DNA from: Sphingomonas adhaesiva
GTDB taxonomy: Bacteria > Pseudomonadota > Alphaproteobacteria > Sphingomonadales > Sphingomonadaceae
Direction of reading: 5' to 3'
DNA: 64,000 nucleotides
Assembly: GCF_002374855.1 (NCBI RefSeq)
Contig: NZ_NWVC01000002.1
Coordinates: forward strand, 186,001-250,000
This document shows positions 34,518 to 42,621 of this stretch, piece by piece; the stretch's first letter is position 1, and each line of letters starts with the position of its first letter. Below the pieces are notes generated by a model, which made no database searches, was not told the DNA's origin, and saw only the letters and a program-made list of their open reading frames with translations. The position numbers and the translations under genes are program-made.

Positions 34518-36194
34518 TCAGTCGCGCGCGGCGACCTCGGCCCTCAACTCTGCGATCGCCTCGTCGATGCCCGACACCGCCAGCCGGCGCTGCTCGGCGC
34601 TCAGCGCGCGATTGGCGTACAGCCCGGCGCGCGCCTGGTACAGGCTGGCGATCGCGGTGCGCTTCGCGTCGCGTTCGATATGCTTGCTATCGCCCGCGAT
34701 CCGTTCGGCGTCGGCGGTGGCCCGCGCGGACACGCGGCGCGCCATTTCGTCGATACGGTTGGTGCAGACGGTCATCACGCGCTTGTCGCCATCGCGCGGC
34801 ACCATGAGGATCATCCGCGAGTCCGTTCCACCCTCCCCCGGTGCGCAGTTACGCTCGACGACCTGCGGCACGTCGCCGGTACGGATGACCATCACCGGTT
34901 TCGTCGCGGGCGACGGGGGGACGGGCGGCATCGGCGGCGCGGGCAGCGGGTGGGCGGCACGCCAGGCGTCGGCCTCCGCACCGTAATAGACGGTCCGCTT
35001 GCCGTTCTCGACCACGACGACGCGATTGCTGTCGTGCTGGCCAGTCTCCGGCGGCGTCGGCGCGGTCGGCGTGGCCGGGACGGGCGGCACGGCGGGCACG
35101 TCCGGTACCACCGGCGCCGCCTCGCCCGAGGGCAGGTCCGGCACGACCGGGGCGATCGGCGCCACCGCCGCGTGGAGCGCGGCGACCGGCTGCAGCCCGG
35201 CGATCTCGACGCCGGTGGCGGTTTCCACCTTGATCCGCATCCGCTCGGCCGCCTGCGTTCCCGATGCGGTCATCGCCAGTGTGCCCAGCGCCAGCGCACC
35301 GGCAGCCCCCGCCCCCATCGCCACGCGACCGCGCGACACGTTCTCCCGCCCCAGCATACGCAATCTCCCCTTCAGATCCTTGACGGTGTTGAGGTGGCAG
35401 GCCGGCGATACGGCGCGCCCGTGCGCCGCCTTGACGATCGCGCAGCCATAGGCATGGCGCGCCGCTTCGCCGCATCTGGCCAGGACATGGGCGTCGGTGG
35501 CCATTTCCTGATCGGCGCGGAAAGCGCGGAAGGCGATCCAGGCGACCGGGTTGAACCAATGGACCGCCAGCACCGCCAGCGCGACCCAATTGGCGATCAG
35601 GTCGCCGCGCGCGTGATGACCCAGCTCATGTTCCAGCGCGAGCGCCTGTTCCTCCACGTCGAAGCGCGCCGCGAAATCGCGGGGGAAGGCGACCACCCGG
35701 TCGAACACCCCGAACGCCAGCGGTCCCGTCGCCGCCGCGCTGCGCACCACCGTGACCGACCGCACGCGGTCGACCGCCATACCATGGTGCAGCACGCGAT
35801 GGCGGAAGCGCGCATAATGCAGCACCTGCCACGCCAGCAGCGCCGCCGCGCCCGCGCCCCACAGCAGCAGCGCACCCTCGGCCCAGCCGATCCCGCCCGC
35901 CACCGGCGCCGCCGCGGGCAGCGCCCCGGCCGGCGCGCCGATAAGAACCGTCAGCGTCTCACCCGCCGGCAGATCGGGCAGCGCCCCGCCCCGCCACGGC
36001 GCGGGCAATTGCGGCAACATCCCGCCGCGCCAGCCCGCCGGCAACGGCGGCAGCAGCAGCCGCAGCACCGGGATCGCCCACAGCGCATAAGCGACGTGCG
36101 GCCCGAAAAATGCGCGCACCGGCCCGCGCGCCGCCAGCACCACCACCATCAGCAATGCCGATGCCAGCAGCGCCTCGATCGCCCAGCCGATCAT
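34518..36194 (-). CDS. BlaR1/MecR1-like M56 zinc metallopeptidase (no penicillin-sensor domain)
   Basis: A 558-residue membrane protease with helices at the N-terminus, a cytoplasmic zinc-protease domain with HELGH at 189-193 followed by ARGDLIANW, and a further helix. The domain DQEMATDAHVLARCGEAARH is typical of M56. A membrane anchor follows near 293-311. The outer C-terminal domain is Pro/Val-rich, carries ENGKRTVYYGAEADAWRAAH, and lacks the penicillin-binding serine motifs of classical BlaR1. In BlaR systems the protease relieves repression by BlaI. Its ATG overlaps the BlaI-like stop (ATGA). The signal sensed is unknown. Confidence 0.85.
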   Translation of the reverse strand: MIGWAIEALLASALLMVVVLAARGPVRAFFGPHVAYALWAIPVLRLLLPPLPAGWRGGMLPQLPAPWRGGALPDLPAGETLTVLIGAPAGALPAAAPVAGGIGWAEGALLLWGAGAAALLAWQVLHYARFRHRVLHHGMAVDRVRSVTVVRSAAATGPLAFGVFDRVVAFPRDFAARFDVEEQALALEHELGHHARGDLIANWVALAVLAVHWFNPVAWIAFRAFRADQEMATDAHVLARCGEAARHAYGCAIVKAAHGRAVSPACHLNTVKDLKGRLRMLGRENVSRGRVAMGAGAAGALALGTLAMTASGTQAAERMRIKVETATGVEIAGLQPVAALHAAVAPIAPVVPDLPSGEAAPVVPDVPAVPPVPATPTAPTPPETGQHDSNRVVVVENGKRTVYYGAEADAWRAAHPLPAPPMPPVPPSPATKPVMVIRTGDVPQVVERNCAPGEGGTDSRMILMVPRDGDKRVMTVCTNRIDEMARRVSARATADAERIAGDSKHIERDAKRTAIASLYQARAGLYANRALSAEQRRLAVSGIDEAIAELRAEVAARD

Positions 36195-36559
36195 TGTTTC
36201 AACGCCTTCAGCAGCGCCTCGATCTCGGCAATGTCCTGGTCCGAAATCGCGTCGCGTTCCGCCAGATGCGCGACCAGCGGGGTCAGCTTGCCGCCGAACA
36301 GCCGGTCGATCAGCCGGCGCGATTCGCCAGCGACATAATCCTCGCGCGCCACCGCCGGCCGATACAGGTACCGCCGCCCGTCGACGTCATGCGCCACCGC
36401 TTCCTTGGCCAGCAGCCGGCCGAGCAGGGTCTTGACGGTCGCCGCGCTCCACCCGCGCGACGGATCGACCCGTTCGGCCACATCCTGCGCGGTCAGCGGA
36501 CTATCGTCCCACAGGACCTCCATCACCGCATGTTCGGCTTCGCTGATACGTTCGGCCAC
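36191..36559 (-). CDS. BlaI/MecI/CopY-type repressor
   Basis: A 122-residue winged-helix repressor: ERISEAEHAVMEVLWDDSPL, DPSRGWSAATVKTLLGRLLA, and RRYLYRPAVAREDYV are typical. The GTG at 36559 is chosen because GGGAGGG lies 7 bases ahead of it. An ATG at 36574 has no ribosome site and abuts the operator dyad. It overlaps the BlaR-like protease gene downstream, forming the standard two-gene regulator pair. It likely represses its own operon through the 36577-36611 dyad. No beta-lactamase gene is adjacent. Confidence 0.88.
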   Translation of the reverse strand: MAERISEAEHAVMEVLWDDSPLTAQDVAERVDPSRGWSAATVKTLLGRLLAKEAVAHDVDGRRYLYRPAVAREDYVAGESRRLIDRLFGGKLTPLVAHLAERDAISDQDIAEIEALLKALKQ

Positions 36560-36576
36560 GACTCGCCCTCCCATCG

Positions 36577-36611
36577 ACTACGTATGTAATCTTATTGATT
36601 ACAGCCGTAGT
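36577..36611. promoter_or_regulatory. BlaI-type operator dyad over the promoter
   Basis: A 35-base imperfect palindrome with 15-base arms (ACTACGTATGTAATC and GATTACAGCCGTAGT) that match at 13 of 15 positions around a 5-base centre. It contains the TGTA/TACA half-sites known for BlaI-family operators. A TTGACT (36609-36614, minus strand) at its outer edge could be the -35 element of the repressor-protease operon, so bound repressor would block the promoter. Confidence 0.8.
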
Positions 36612-36843
36612 CAATAGTCCCGCAAAGCCCCTGTCGGTTCTTTTTACAATTTCAACACGCCGTTGACGGGCGTTAACCAGCGCAACCGCGCGAAACCGCC
36701 GATCCGGGAAGTTGGCACGCGCGATGCAGGGTATGACACGCACCGAGCGTGGACACGCTTCAGCCGGGCGGGGCGTCGCTACGTCGATCTCGCGACCCCC
36801 GCCCGTACCCGGTGCCTCCCCCGCCCCGCACAGCCGACGCAAC
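36612..36843. other. Intergenic region with no recognised gene
   Basis: Between the operator dyad and the grxD terminator there are about 230 bases. I see AT-rich sequence near 36637-36658 and a GTTGACGGGCGTTAAC stretch near 36662, but no convincing open frame with a ribosome site, RNA gene or repeat. Confidence 0.5.
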
Positions 36844-36880
36844 GAAAAAGGCCCACACCCGACCGGCGGGCATGGGCCTT
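36844..36880 (-). terminator. Intrinsic terminator after grxD
   Basis: On the minus strand AAGGCCCA (36873-36880) pairs with TGGGCCTT (36848-36855) around a 17-base GC-rich loop, followed by TTTCG. It lies 24 bases after the glutaredoxin stop. Confidence 0.7.
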
Positions 36881-36903
36881 CATGGATCAGGAACGGCGCG
36901 CGC

Positions 36904-37242
36904 CTACTTGGCCGCGGCGGCGCCCGCATTCTGGAACAATTCGGCCAGCTCGCCGGCCTCGTACATCTCCATCATGATGTCCGATCCGCCGACGAATTCG
37001 CCGCCGACATACAGTTGCGGGATGGTGGGCCAGTCCGAATAGGCCTTGATCCCCTGCCGCACCGCCTGGTCCTGTAGCACGTCGACGCTTTCGAAATCGA
37101 CGCCCAGCCGCTCCAGGATCGCGACCGCGCGGCTGGAAAAGCCGCATTGCGGGAACAGCGGCGTCCCCTTCATGAACAGCACCACCGCGTTGTTCTTCAC
37201 CACCGCGTCGATGCGGGCCTGGGCGTCGTCGGTCATCGTCAT
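36904..37242 (-). CDS. grxD: Monothiol glutaredoxin (Grx4/GrxD type)
   Basis: A 112-residue CGFS-type glutaredoxin. The active-site segment FMKGTPLFPQCGFSSRAVAI and the glutathione-binding WPTIPQLYVGGEFVGGSDIM are complete. These proteins bind a [2Fe-2S] cluster with glutathione and usually with BolA, moving or sensing iron-sulfur clusters. The bolA gene is directly upstream, fitting that partnership. Start at ATG 37242; a second ATG at 37236 is possible, and neither has a strong ribosome site. Confidence 0.93.
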   Translation of the reverse strand: MTMTDDAQARIDAVVKNNAVVLFMKGTPLFPQCGFSSRAVAILERLGVDFESVDVLQDQAVRQGIKAYSDWPTIPQLYVGGEFVGGSDIMMEMYEAGELAELFQNAGAAAAK

Positions 37243-37268
37243 CGTCACTTTCTGTCGGAACCCGCCGC

Positions 37269-37502
37269 TTACTTCGGAACGGCGGTGGTCAACTGCAAGG
37301 CATGGAGCACGCCGCCCATCCGGCCGCCCAGCGCGGCATAGACCGCCTGATGCTGCTTCACGCGCGGCATCCCGGCAAAGGACGCCGCGGTCACCCGCGC
37401 GGCCCAATGATCGTTGTCGCCGGCCAGATCGGTCATCTCGACCTCGGCATCGGGAATGCCCGCCTTGATGAGCGCCGCGATCTCCTCGCCTGCCATCGGC
37501 AT
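37269..37502 (-). CDS. BolA family protein
   Basis: A 77-residue single-domain BolA protein: AALIKAGIPDAEVEMTDLAG, DNDHWAARVTAASFAGMPRV, KQHQAVYAALGG. The C-terminal helix keeps the conserved His in MGGVLHALQLTT, a cluster ligand in BolA-Grx complexes. It starts at ATG 37502, 5 bases after the stop of the DUF1476 gene, and precedes grxD by 26 bases. The three form a compact operon on the minus strand. Confidence 0.92.
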   Translation of the reverse strand: MPMAGEEIAALIKAGIPDAEVEMTDLAGDNDHWAARVTAASFAGMPRVKQHQAVYAALGGRMGGVLHALQLTTAVPK

Positions 37503-37507
37503 CGGCG

Positions 37508-37831
37508 TTACTCCGGCTGCATCAGCTGGCGGCGCGCCTCGACGAGCTTCTCGTCCAGCACGCGGCGGACGGTCGCCTCGTCGACGTCGAGGCCAGCGGC
37601 GGTCAGGTCGCCGAACAGCTTGCGCACGACATCCTCGTCGCCGGCTTCCTCGAAATCGGCCTGCACCACCGCCTTGGCATAGGCGTCCGCCTCGGCCGGG
37701 GTCAGCTTCAGCAGGTCGGCGGCCCATTGCGCGGCCAGCCGGTTGCGGCGCGCGGTGATGCGGAACGCGGTTTCCTCGTCGCGCGCGAACTTCGCTTCAA
37801 AGGCCCGCTCGCGATCGTCGAAGGTGGTCAT
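37508..37831 (-). CDS. ATPase inhibitor subunit zeta (DUF1476)
   Basis: A 107-residue, mostly helical protein starting MTTFDDRERAFEAKFARDEE, which is the hallmark of DUF1476. In Paracoccus this protein is the zeta subunit that inhibits ATP hydrolysis by the F1-ATPase. The N-terminal inhibitory segment is present here. It is the first gene of an operon with bolA and grxD, an arrangement that ties energy control to iron-sulfur or redox functions. The family is largely alphaproteobacterial, which supports the assignment of the organism. Confidence 0.88.
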   Translation of the reverse strand: MTTFDDRERAFEAKFARDEETAFRITARRNRLAAQWAADLLKLTPAEADAYAKAVVQADFEEAGDEDVVRKLFGDLTAAGLDVDEATVRRVLDEKLVEARRQLMQPE

Positions 37832-37914
37832 GTCGGCTCCCGTCGTGCTGTTCGCCGCGACTTAGGGCGGCGCGGCGCAACACGCAACGCCCCACGCCGC
37901 CCACCGACCGGCCG

Positions 37915-38916
37915 TCACTCCGCGACGCGCACCACCAGTTTGCCGATCGCGCCGCGCGCGGCCATCTTGGCGATCGCCTCGCCGCCGCGTTCGAACGGAA
38001 ACACCTCGGTCACGCGCGGGGCGATCTTGCCCTGCTGCCACAGGTCGAACAGCTGGCGGATGTTGCCGCGGTTGCGCTCCGGCTCGCGCGCGGCGAACGC
38101 GCCCCAGAAGACGCCGCACACGTCGCAGCTCTTCAACAGCGTCAGGTTCAGCGGCAGCTTCGGGATACCGGCGGGGAAGCCGATCACCAGATAGCGACCC
38201 TCCCACCCGATCGAGCGCAGCGCCGGTTCGGCATAATCGCCGCCGACCGCGTCGTAGACCAGCTGGAAGCCCTCGCGACCGCCCTTTTCCTTGAACTGTT
38301 CGGCCAGCGCCTTCGATTCGTCCTTCGAAAATGGCGCGCGGCCATAGATGATGACGTCGTCGGCGCCCGCGTCGCGCACCGCCTGCGCCTTTTCCTCGCT
38401 CGATACCGCGCCGACCACCCGCGCGCCGAACGCCTTGCCCAGCTCGACCGCGGCCAGCCCGACGCCGCCCGCCGCGCCCAGCACCAGCAGGTTGTCGCCG
38501 GCCTTGATATGCCCGCGATCGACCAGCGCGTGGATCGTCGTGCCATAGGTCAGCAGCATCGACGCGCCCTCCTCGAACGATCGTTCGTCGGGGATCGGGT
38601 AGATGTTGTCCGCCTTGGCGACCAGCCGTTCGACCAGCCCGCCCATGCCGGTGTTGCCCATCACGCGGTCGCCGGGCTTGAACGCGGTCACGCCCTCGCC
38701 CACGGCCTCGACCACGCCGGAAAACTCGCCGCCCGGCGCAAACGGGCGCGGCGGCTTGAACTGATATTTGTCCTCGATCACCAGCACGTCGGGATAGTTG
38801 ATCGCGCACGCCCTGACCGACACCAGCACCTCGCCCGCCCCCGCGACGGGATCGGGCAGGTCGCCGATCTCCAGAGTTTCAGGTCCGCCCGGTGCCCTTG
38901 ACAGCAACGCCCGCAT
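37915..38916 (-). CDS. NADPH:quinone oxidoreductase family protein (MDR)
   Basis: A 333-residue zinc-free medium-chain dehydrogenase. Visible segments are [20 protein letters not shown] near residue 38, [20 protein letters not shown], and the nucleotide-binding [20 protein letters not shown]. Members reduce quinones or enoyl-type substrates with NADPH. The exact substrate is not readable. The ATG at 38916 lies inside the leuD frame, giving a 38-base overlap in a different frame, so translation may be coupled to leuD. Confidence 0.9.
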   Translation of the reverse strand: MRALLSRAPGGPETLEIGDLPDPVAGAGEVLVSVRACAINYPDVLVIEDKYQFKPPRPFAPGGEFSGVVEAVGEGVTAFKPGDRVMGNTGMGGLVERLVAKADNIYPIPDERSFEEGASMLLTYGTTIHALVDRGHIKAGDNLLVLGAAGGVGLAAVELGKAFGARVVGAVSSEEKAQAVRDAGADDVIIYGRAPFSKDESKALAEQFKEKGGREGFQLVYDAVGGDYAEPALRSIGWEGRYLVIGFPAGIPKLPLNLTLLKSCDVCGVFWGAFAAREPERNRGNIRQLFDLWQQGKIAPRVTEVFPFERGGEAIAKMAARGAIGKLVVRVAE

Positions 38917-39508
38917 ATCCGCTCTCTCCCTTGATCCAGGGCCGCTCGTGATCGAGCAGCTCCTCGAATTTCGAAATCACGGTATCCTTTGCCAGCGTCA
39001 GGCCGACTTCGTCCAGCCCTTCCATCAGGCAGCGGCGGCGAAACGGATCGAGTTCGAAGGCGAAGCGGTCCTGAAACGGGGTGGTTACGGTCATCGTCTC
39101 CAGGTCGACGGTGACGGGCTGGTCCTTCGCCACCTCCAGCAACCGGTCGACCGCTTCCTGCGGCAGCACGACGGGTACGATGCCGTTCTTGAACGCATTG
39201 CCGGAAAAGATGTCGGAGAAGCTGGGCGCGATCACCGCGCGAATGCCCATGTCGGCCAACGCCCAGGCGGCATGCTCGCGGCTCGACCCGCAGCCGAAAT
39301 TGTCGCCCGCGATCAGGATCGGCGCACCCGCATAGGCGGGGTCGTCGAAGATGTTGCCCGGCTGCGCGCGCACCGTCTCGAACGCGCCGCGGCCCAGCCC
39401 CGAACGCTTGATCGTCTTCAGCCAGTGCGCGGGGATGATGACGTCGGTATCGACGTTCTTCGCACCCCACGGATAGGCCGTGCCCGAAACCTCGCTGACC
39501 GGCTGCAT
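38879..39508 (-). CDS. leuD: 3-isopropylmalate dehydratase small subunit LeuD
   Basis: A 209-residue protein: [20 protein letters not shown], the signature [17 protein letters not shown], and [20 protein letters not shown]. With LeuC it isomerises 2-isopropylmalate to 3-isopropylmalate in leucine synthesis. It lies downstream of leuC, separated by a small membrane ORF, and overlaps the quinone oxidoreductase gene by 38 bases. The C-terminal tail [14 protein letters not shown] lies in the overlap. Confidence 0.94.
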   Translation of the reverse strand: MQPVSEVSGTAYPWGAKNVDTDVIIPAHWLKTIKRSGLGRGAFETVRAQPGNIFDDPAYAGAPILIAGDNFGCGSSREHAAWALADMGIRAVIAPSFSDIFSGNAFKNGIVPVVLPQEAVDRLLEVAKDQPVTVDLETMTVTTPFQDRFAFELDPFRRRCLMEGLDEVGLTLAKDTVISKFEELLDHERPWIKGESGYAGVAVKGTGRT

Positions 39509-39513
39509 CGGCG

Positions 39514-39621
39514 TCAGCGCGTCGGGCGCGTGGCCGGGAAGGTCGGCTTGGCGATCGCGGCATAGGCCGCCACGCCGCTCAGCACCGAACCGGCGATCAG
39601 GAATACCAGCACCTTCTTCAT
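39514..39621 (-). CDS. Small membrane or exported peptide between leuC and leuD
   Basis: A 35-residue frame starting at ATG 39621 with a good ribosome site (AGGGAG, about 8 bases upstream). It reads [20 protein letters not shown] followed by [15 protein letters not shown]. This is a lysine start, one hydrophobic helix and a short Pro/Arg tail, so it could be a membrane peptide or a secreted short peptide. It ends 6 bases before the leuD start, and leuC ends 32 bases upstream. No function known. Confidence 0.6.
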   Translation of the reverse strand: MKKVLVFLIAGSVLSGVAAYAAIAKPTFPATRPTR

Positions 39622-39652
39622 CGCGACGTCTCCCTCTGTTCTGTCGTGTCGC

Positions 39653-41086
39653 TCAACGATCCATCAGCTCGCGCACGTCGGCCAGCCGCCCGGTCACCGC
39701 GGCCGCCGCCGCCATCGCCGGCGACAGCAGGTGGGTGCGCGCGCCCGGCCCCTGCCGGCCGACGAAATTGCGGTTGCTGGTCGATGCGCACCGCTCGCCC
39801 GCGGGCACCTTGTCCGGATTCATCGCCAGGCACATCGAACAGCCCGGCTCGCGCCATTCGAAGCCCGCGGCGGTGAAGATGCGGTCCAGCCCCTCGGCCT
39901 CCGCCTGCCGCTTCACCAGCCCCGATCCCGGCACCACCATCGCGCGCACACCGTCGGCGACGCGGCGCCCGTCGGCCACGCTGGCAGCGGCGCGCAGATC
40001 CTCGATCCGGCTGTTGGTGCAGCTGCCGATGAAGACGTGCTGGACCGGCACGTCCTGCATCCGCATTCCGGGCGCCAGCCCCATGTAATCCAGCGACTTG
40101 CGCGCCGCCTCCTGCTTCGACGGATCGGCGAAGCTGTCCGGCGCGGGCACGACGCCGGTGATCGGCACGACGTCCTCGGGGCTGGTGCCCCAGGTCAGCA
40201 CCGGCGCGATATCCGCGGCGTTCAGCACGACCGTCTTGTCATAGCGCGCGCCCGCGTCGCTGGGCAGCGTGCGCCACCATGCGACCGCACGGTCCCAGTC
40301 CGCGCCGGTCGGCGCCATCGGCCGCCCCTTCAGATAGGCGAAGGTCGTCTCGTCCGGGGCGATCATGCCGGCGCGCGCGCCGCCCTCGATCGACATGTTG
40401 GCGATCGTCAGCCGCCCCTCGATCGACAGGTTGCGGATCACCTCGCCAGTAAACTCGATGACATGGCCGGTGCCGCCCGCCGCGCCGATCTTCCCGATGA
40501 TCGCCAGCACCACGTCCTTCGCGCTGACACCGAAGCCCAGCGTGCCGTCGACGCGCACCTCCATCGTCTTCGACGGGGACAGGATCAGCGTCTGCGTGGC
40601 GAGCACATGCTCCACCTCGCTGGTGCCGATCCCGAACGCCAGCGCGCCGAGCGCGCCGTGCGCCGAGGTATGGCTGTCGCCGCACACCATCGTCGTGCCC
40701 GGCAGGGTGAAGCCCTGTTCCGGCCCCACGACATGGACGATCCCCTGCTTCGCCGACAGCGCGTCGATATAGGGGACGCCGAATTCCGCGACATTGGCGC
40801 GCAGCGCGCCCAGCTGCTCGGCGCTTTCGCGGTCGGCGATCGGCAGCTCGCGCCCATCGGCATCGACGCGCGCGGTCGTCGGCAGGTTGTGGTCCGGCAC
40901 CGCCAGCGTCAGGTCGGGGCGCCGTACGCGACGGCCGGCACTCCGCAGCCCCTCGAACGCCTGCGGGCTGGTGACTTCGTGGACCAGGTGACGGTCGATA
41001 TAGATCAGGCAGGAACCGTCGTCGCGACGCTCCACCACATGGGCGTCCCAGACCTTCTCGTACAACGTGCGCGGTGCGTTCGACAT
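39653..41086 (-). CDS. leuC: 3-isopropylmalate dehydratase large subunit LeuC
   Basis: A 477-residue aconitase-family enzyme with its [4Fe-4S] ligands: Cys in [15 protein letters not shown] and the pair in [18 protein letters not shown]. It opens [20 protein letters not shown] and has [20 protein letters not shown]. It works with LeuD on isopropylmalate. The gene is followed by a small ORF and leuD. The divergent MFS transporter starts 155 bases away, and that spacer carries a 15-base palindrome. Confidence 0.95.
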   Translation of the reverse strand: MSNAPRTLYEKVWDAHVVERRDDGSCLIYIDRHLVHEVTSPQAFEGLRSAGRRVRRPDLTLAVPDHNLPTTARVDADGRELPIADRESAEQLGALRANVAEFGVPYIDALSAKQGIVHVVGPEQGFTLPGTTMVCGDSHTSAHGALGALAFGIGTSEVEHVLATQTLILSPSKTMEVRVDGTLGFGVSAKDVVLAIIGKIGAAGGTGHVIEFTGEVIRNLSIEGRLTIANMSIEGGARAGMIAPDETTFAYLKGRPMAPTGADWDRAVAWWRTLPSDAGARYDKTVVLNAADIAPVLTWGTSPEDVVPITGVVPAPDSFADPSKQEAARKSLDYMGLAPGMRMQDVPVQHVFIGSCTNSRIEDLRAAASVADGRRVADGVRAMVVPGSGLVKRQAEAEGLDRIFTAAGFEWREPGCSMCLAMNPDKVPAGERCASTSNRNFVGRQGPGARTHLLSPAMAAAAAVTGRLADVRELMDR

Positions 41087-41133
41087 GATGGCCCGCGTTA
41101 ACCCAGTTGCGGCGCGACGCGAACCCGCAAAAT

Positions 41134-41148
41134 CGCACGATTCGTGCG
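41134..41148. promoter_or_regulatory. 15-base palindrome between leuC and MFS gene
   Basis: CGCACGA and TCGTGCG are a perfect inverted repeat around one base. It lies 48 bases upstream of leuC and 94 upstream of the transporter, so it could be an operator for either. No regulator is encoded nearby. Confidence 0.35.
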
Positions 41149-41241
41149 TGGGGTGCGCACGTGGCGCGCGTAACCGGTCGTCGGGACACCTTTGCCGCTA
41201 ACCGACGTTAACGCGGCCGGCGCATCGTTCGGAGACCTGCC

Positions 41242-42516
41242 TTGACCCCGCCTGCCCGAACCCCCGGCGACCGCGCGCTCGACTGGGTCAATTTCTTTCT
41301 GGCGGACGTGCGCGACGGGCTGGGGCCGTATCTGGCGATCTACCTGACGTCGGTGCGCGGACCGACGCACGTTTGGGACGAGGCGACGACCGGCATGGTG
41401 ATGACCATCGCCGGGCTGGCCGGGCTACTCGCCACCGCGCCGGCGGGGGCGCTGGTCGACCGGCTGCGGGCCAAGCGGGCGTTGCTGGTGGTCGCCGCGA
41501 TCCTCGTCACCGCCGCGTCGCTGGCGCTGCCGTTCGTCACCGGCTTCACCGCGGTCGCTGCCACGCAGGCGCTGGCCGCGGTCGCCGGCGCCGCCTTCGC
41601 GCCGGCGATCACCGGCATCACGCTGGGGCTGGTCGGCGCGCGTGCCTTCACCGCACGGGTCGGCCGGAACGAGGCGTTCAATCACGGCGGCAACGCGGTA
41701 TCGGCTGCGCTCGCCGGGCTGCTGGCATGGAAGTTCGGGCCGCAGGTGGTGTTCTGGCTGATGGCGCTGCTCGCCGTCGCGTCGATCGGCGCGACGCTCG
41801 CCATTCCCGGCGACCGGATCGACCATGACGTCGCGCGCGGCCTGTGCGCCGACGACGACGATGACGCCGCGCCGTGCGACGCCCCGCCGCAGTCGATGTG
41901 GCATGTGCTGCGCCACACGCGCGGGCTGGCGGTGTTCGCCGCCGCGGCCTTCACCTTCCACCTCGCCAATGCCGCGATGCTGCCCTCGGTCGGCCAGCTG
42001 CTGGCGCATCGCGTCGGCGCGGGCACCGCCACGTCGCTGATGTCGGCATGCATCGTCGGCGCGCAATTGGTGATGGTCCCGGTCGCGATCGTCGTCGGGC
42101 GCCATGCCGATCGCTGGGGGCACAAGCCGATCTTCCTCGCCGGCTTCGCAATCCTCGCCGCGCGCGGGCTGCTCTATACCGTGTCCGATGCGGCGCCGTG
42201 GCTGCTGGCGGTGCAATTGCTCGACGGGGTCGGCGCCGGCATCTTCGGCGCGCTCTTTCCGGTGGTGATCGCATCGCTGACGCGCGGCAGCGGGCGGTTC
42301 AACGTCGCGCAGGGCGCGGTGGCGACGGTGCAGGGACTGGGCGGCGCGATCAGTGCGTCGCTGGCCGGCAGGCTGATCGTCGCGGGCGGGTACGACCTGG
42401 CCTTTCTGGTGCTGGCGGCGATCGCGGGCGCGGGGCTGGCGCTGTACCTGTTCACGATGCCCGAAACCGCGCAGCGGCACCCTCGTGTCGCCGGAAAGCC
42501 ACAGCCGGGATTGTAA
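41242..42516 (+). CDS. MFS transporter
   Basis: A 424-residue carrier with about 12 membrane segments. The N-terminus (ALDWVNFFLADVRDGLGPYL) and loop motif AGALVDRLRAKRALLVV fit an MFS drug or metabolite transporter. The central loop is acidic (CADDDDDAAPCDAPP). It starts at TTG 41242, with GGAG 7 bases ahead. Substrate is not evident. A TonB receptor-phytase pair follows 105 bases downstream, but the gap has its own regulatory repeats and the genes are probably separate. Confidence 0.85.
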   Translation: MTPPARTPGDRALDWVNFFLADVRDGLGPYLAIYLTSVRGPTHVWDEATTGMVMTIAGLAGLLATAPAGALVDRLRAKRALLVVAAILVTAASLALPFVTGFTAVAATQALAAVAGAAFAPAITGITLGLVGARAFTARVGRNEAFNHGGNAVSAALAGLLAWKFGPQVVFWLMALLAVASIGATLAIPGDRIDHDVARGLCADDDDDAAPCDAPPQSMWHVLRHTRGLAVFAAAAFTFHLANAAMLPSVGQLLAHRVGAGTATSLMSACIVGAQLVMVPVAIVVGRHADRWGHKPIFLAGFAILAARGLLYTVSDAAPWLLAVQLLDGVGAGIFGALFPVVIASLTRGSGRFNVAQGAVATVQGLGGAISASLAGRLIVAGGYDLAFLVLAAIAGAGLALYLFTMPETAQRHPRVAGKPQPGL

Positions 42517-42521
42517 CGCAA

Positions 42522-42555
42522 CCGTCACCAAACTTCCCCCGTCGCGTCATGAAAA
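42522..42555 (+). promoter_or_regulatory. Candidate Pho-box-like repeats upstream of TonB receptor-phytase
   Basis: Two related units, CCGTCACCAAA (42522-42532) and GCGTCATGAAA (42544-42554), lie exactly 22 bases apart, twice the 11-base Pho-box period. Each matches about 7 of 11 positions of the CTGTCATAAAT consensus. The middle unit is poor, so this is weak support for PhoB control. Confidence 0.3.
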
Positions 42556-42621
42556 GGCGCCATGCGGCGCGCAACGGGCAGCGCCATCGGGCGCCCCGAT
42601 CGCGTTCTTTGGGGGAACAAC

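Noticed and set aside
36560..36574. ATG 36574 as the BlaI-like start
   Set aside because: No ribosome site precedes it and it abuts the operator dyad; GTG 36559 has GGGAGGG at the right distance.
38879..38916. The leuD-quinone oxidoreductase overlap as a frameshift or fusion
   Set aside because: Both proteins have full-length family ends, so it is a simple 38-base gene overlap.
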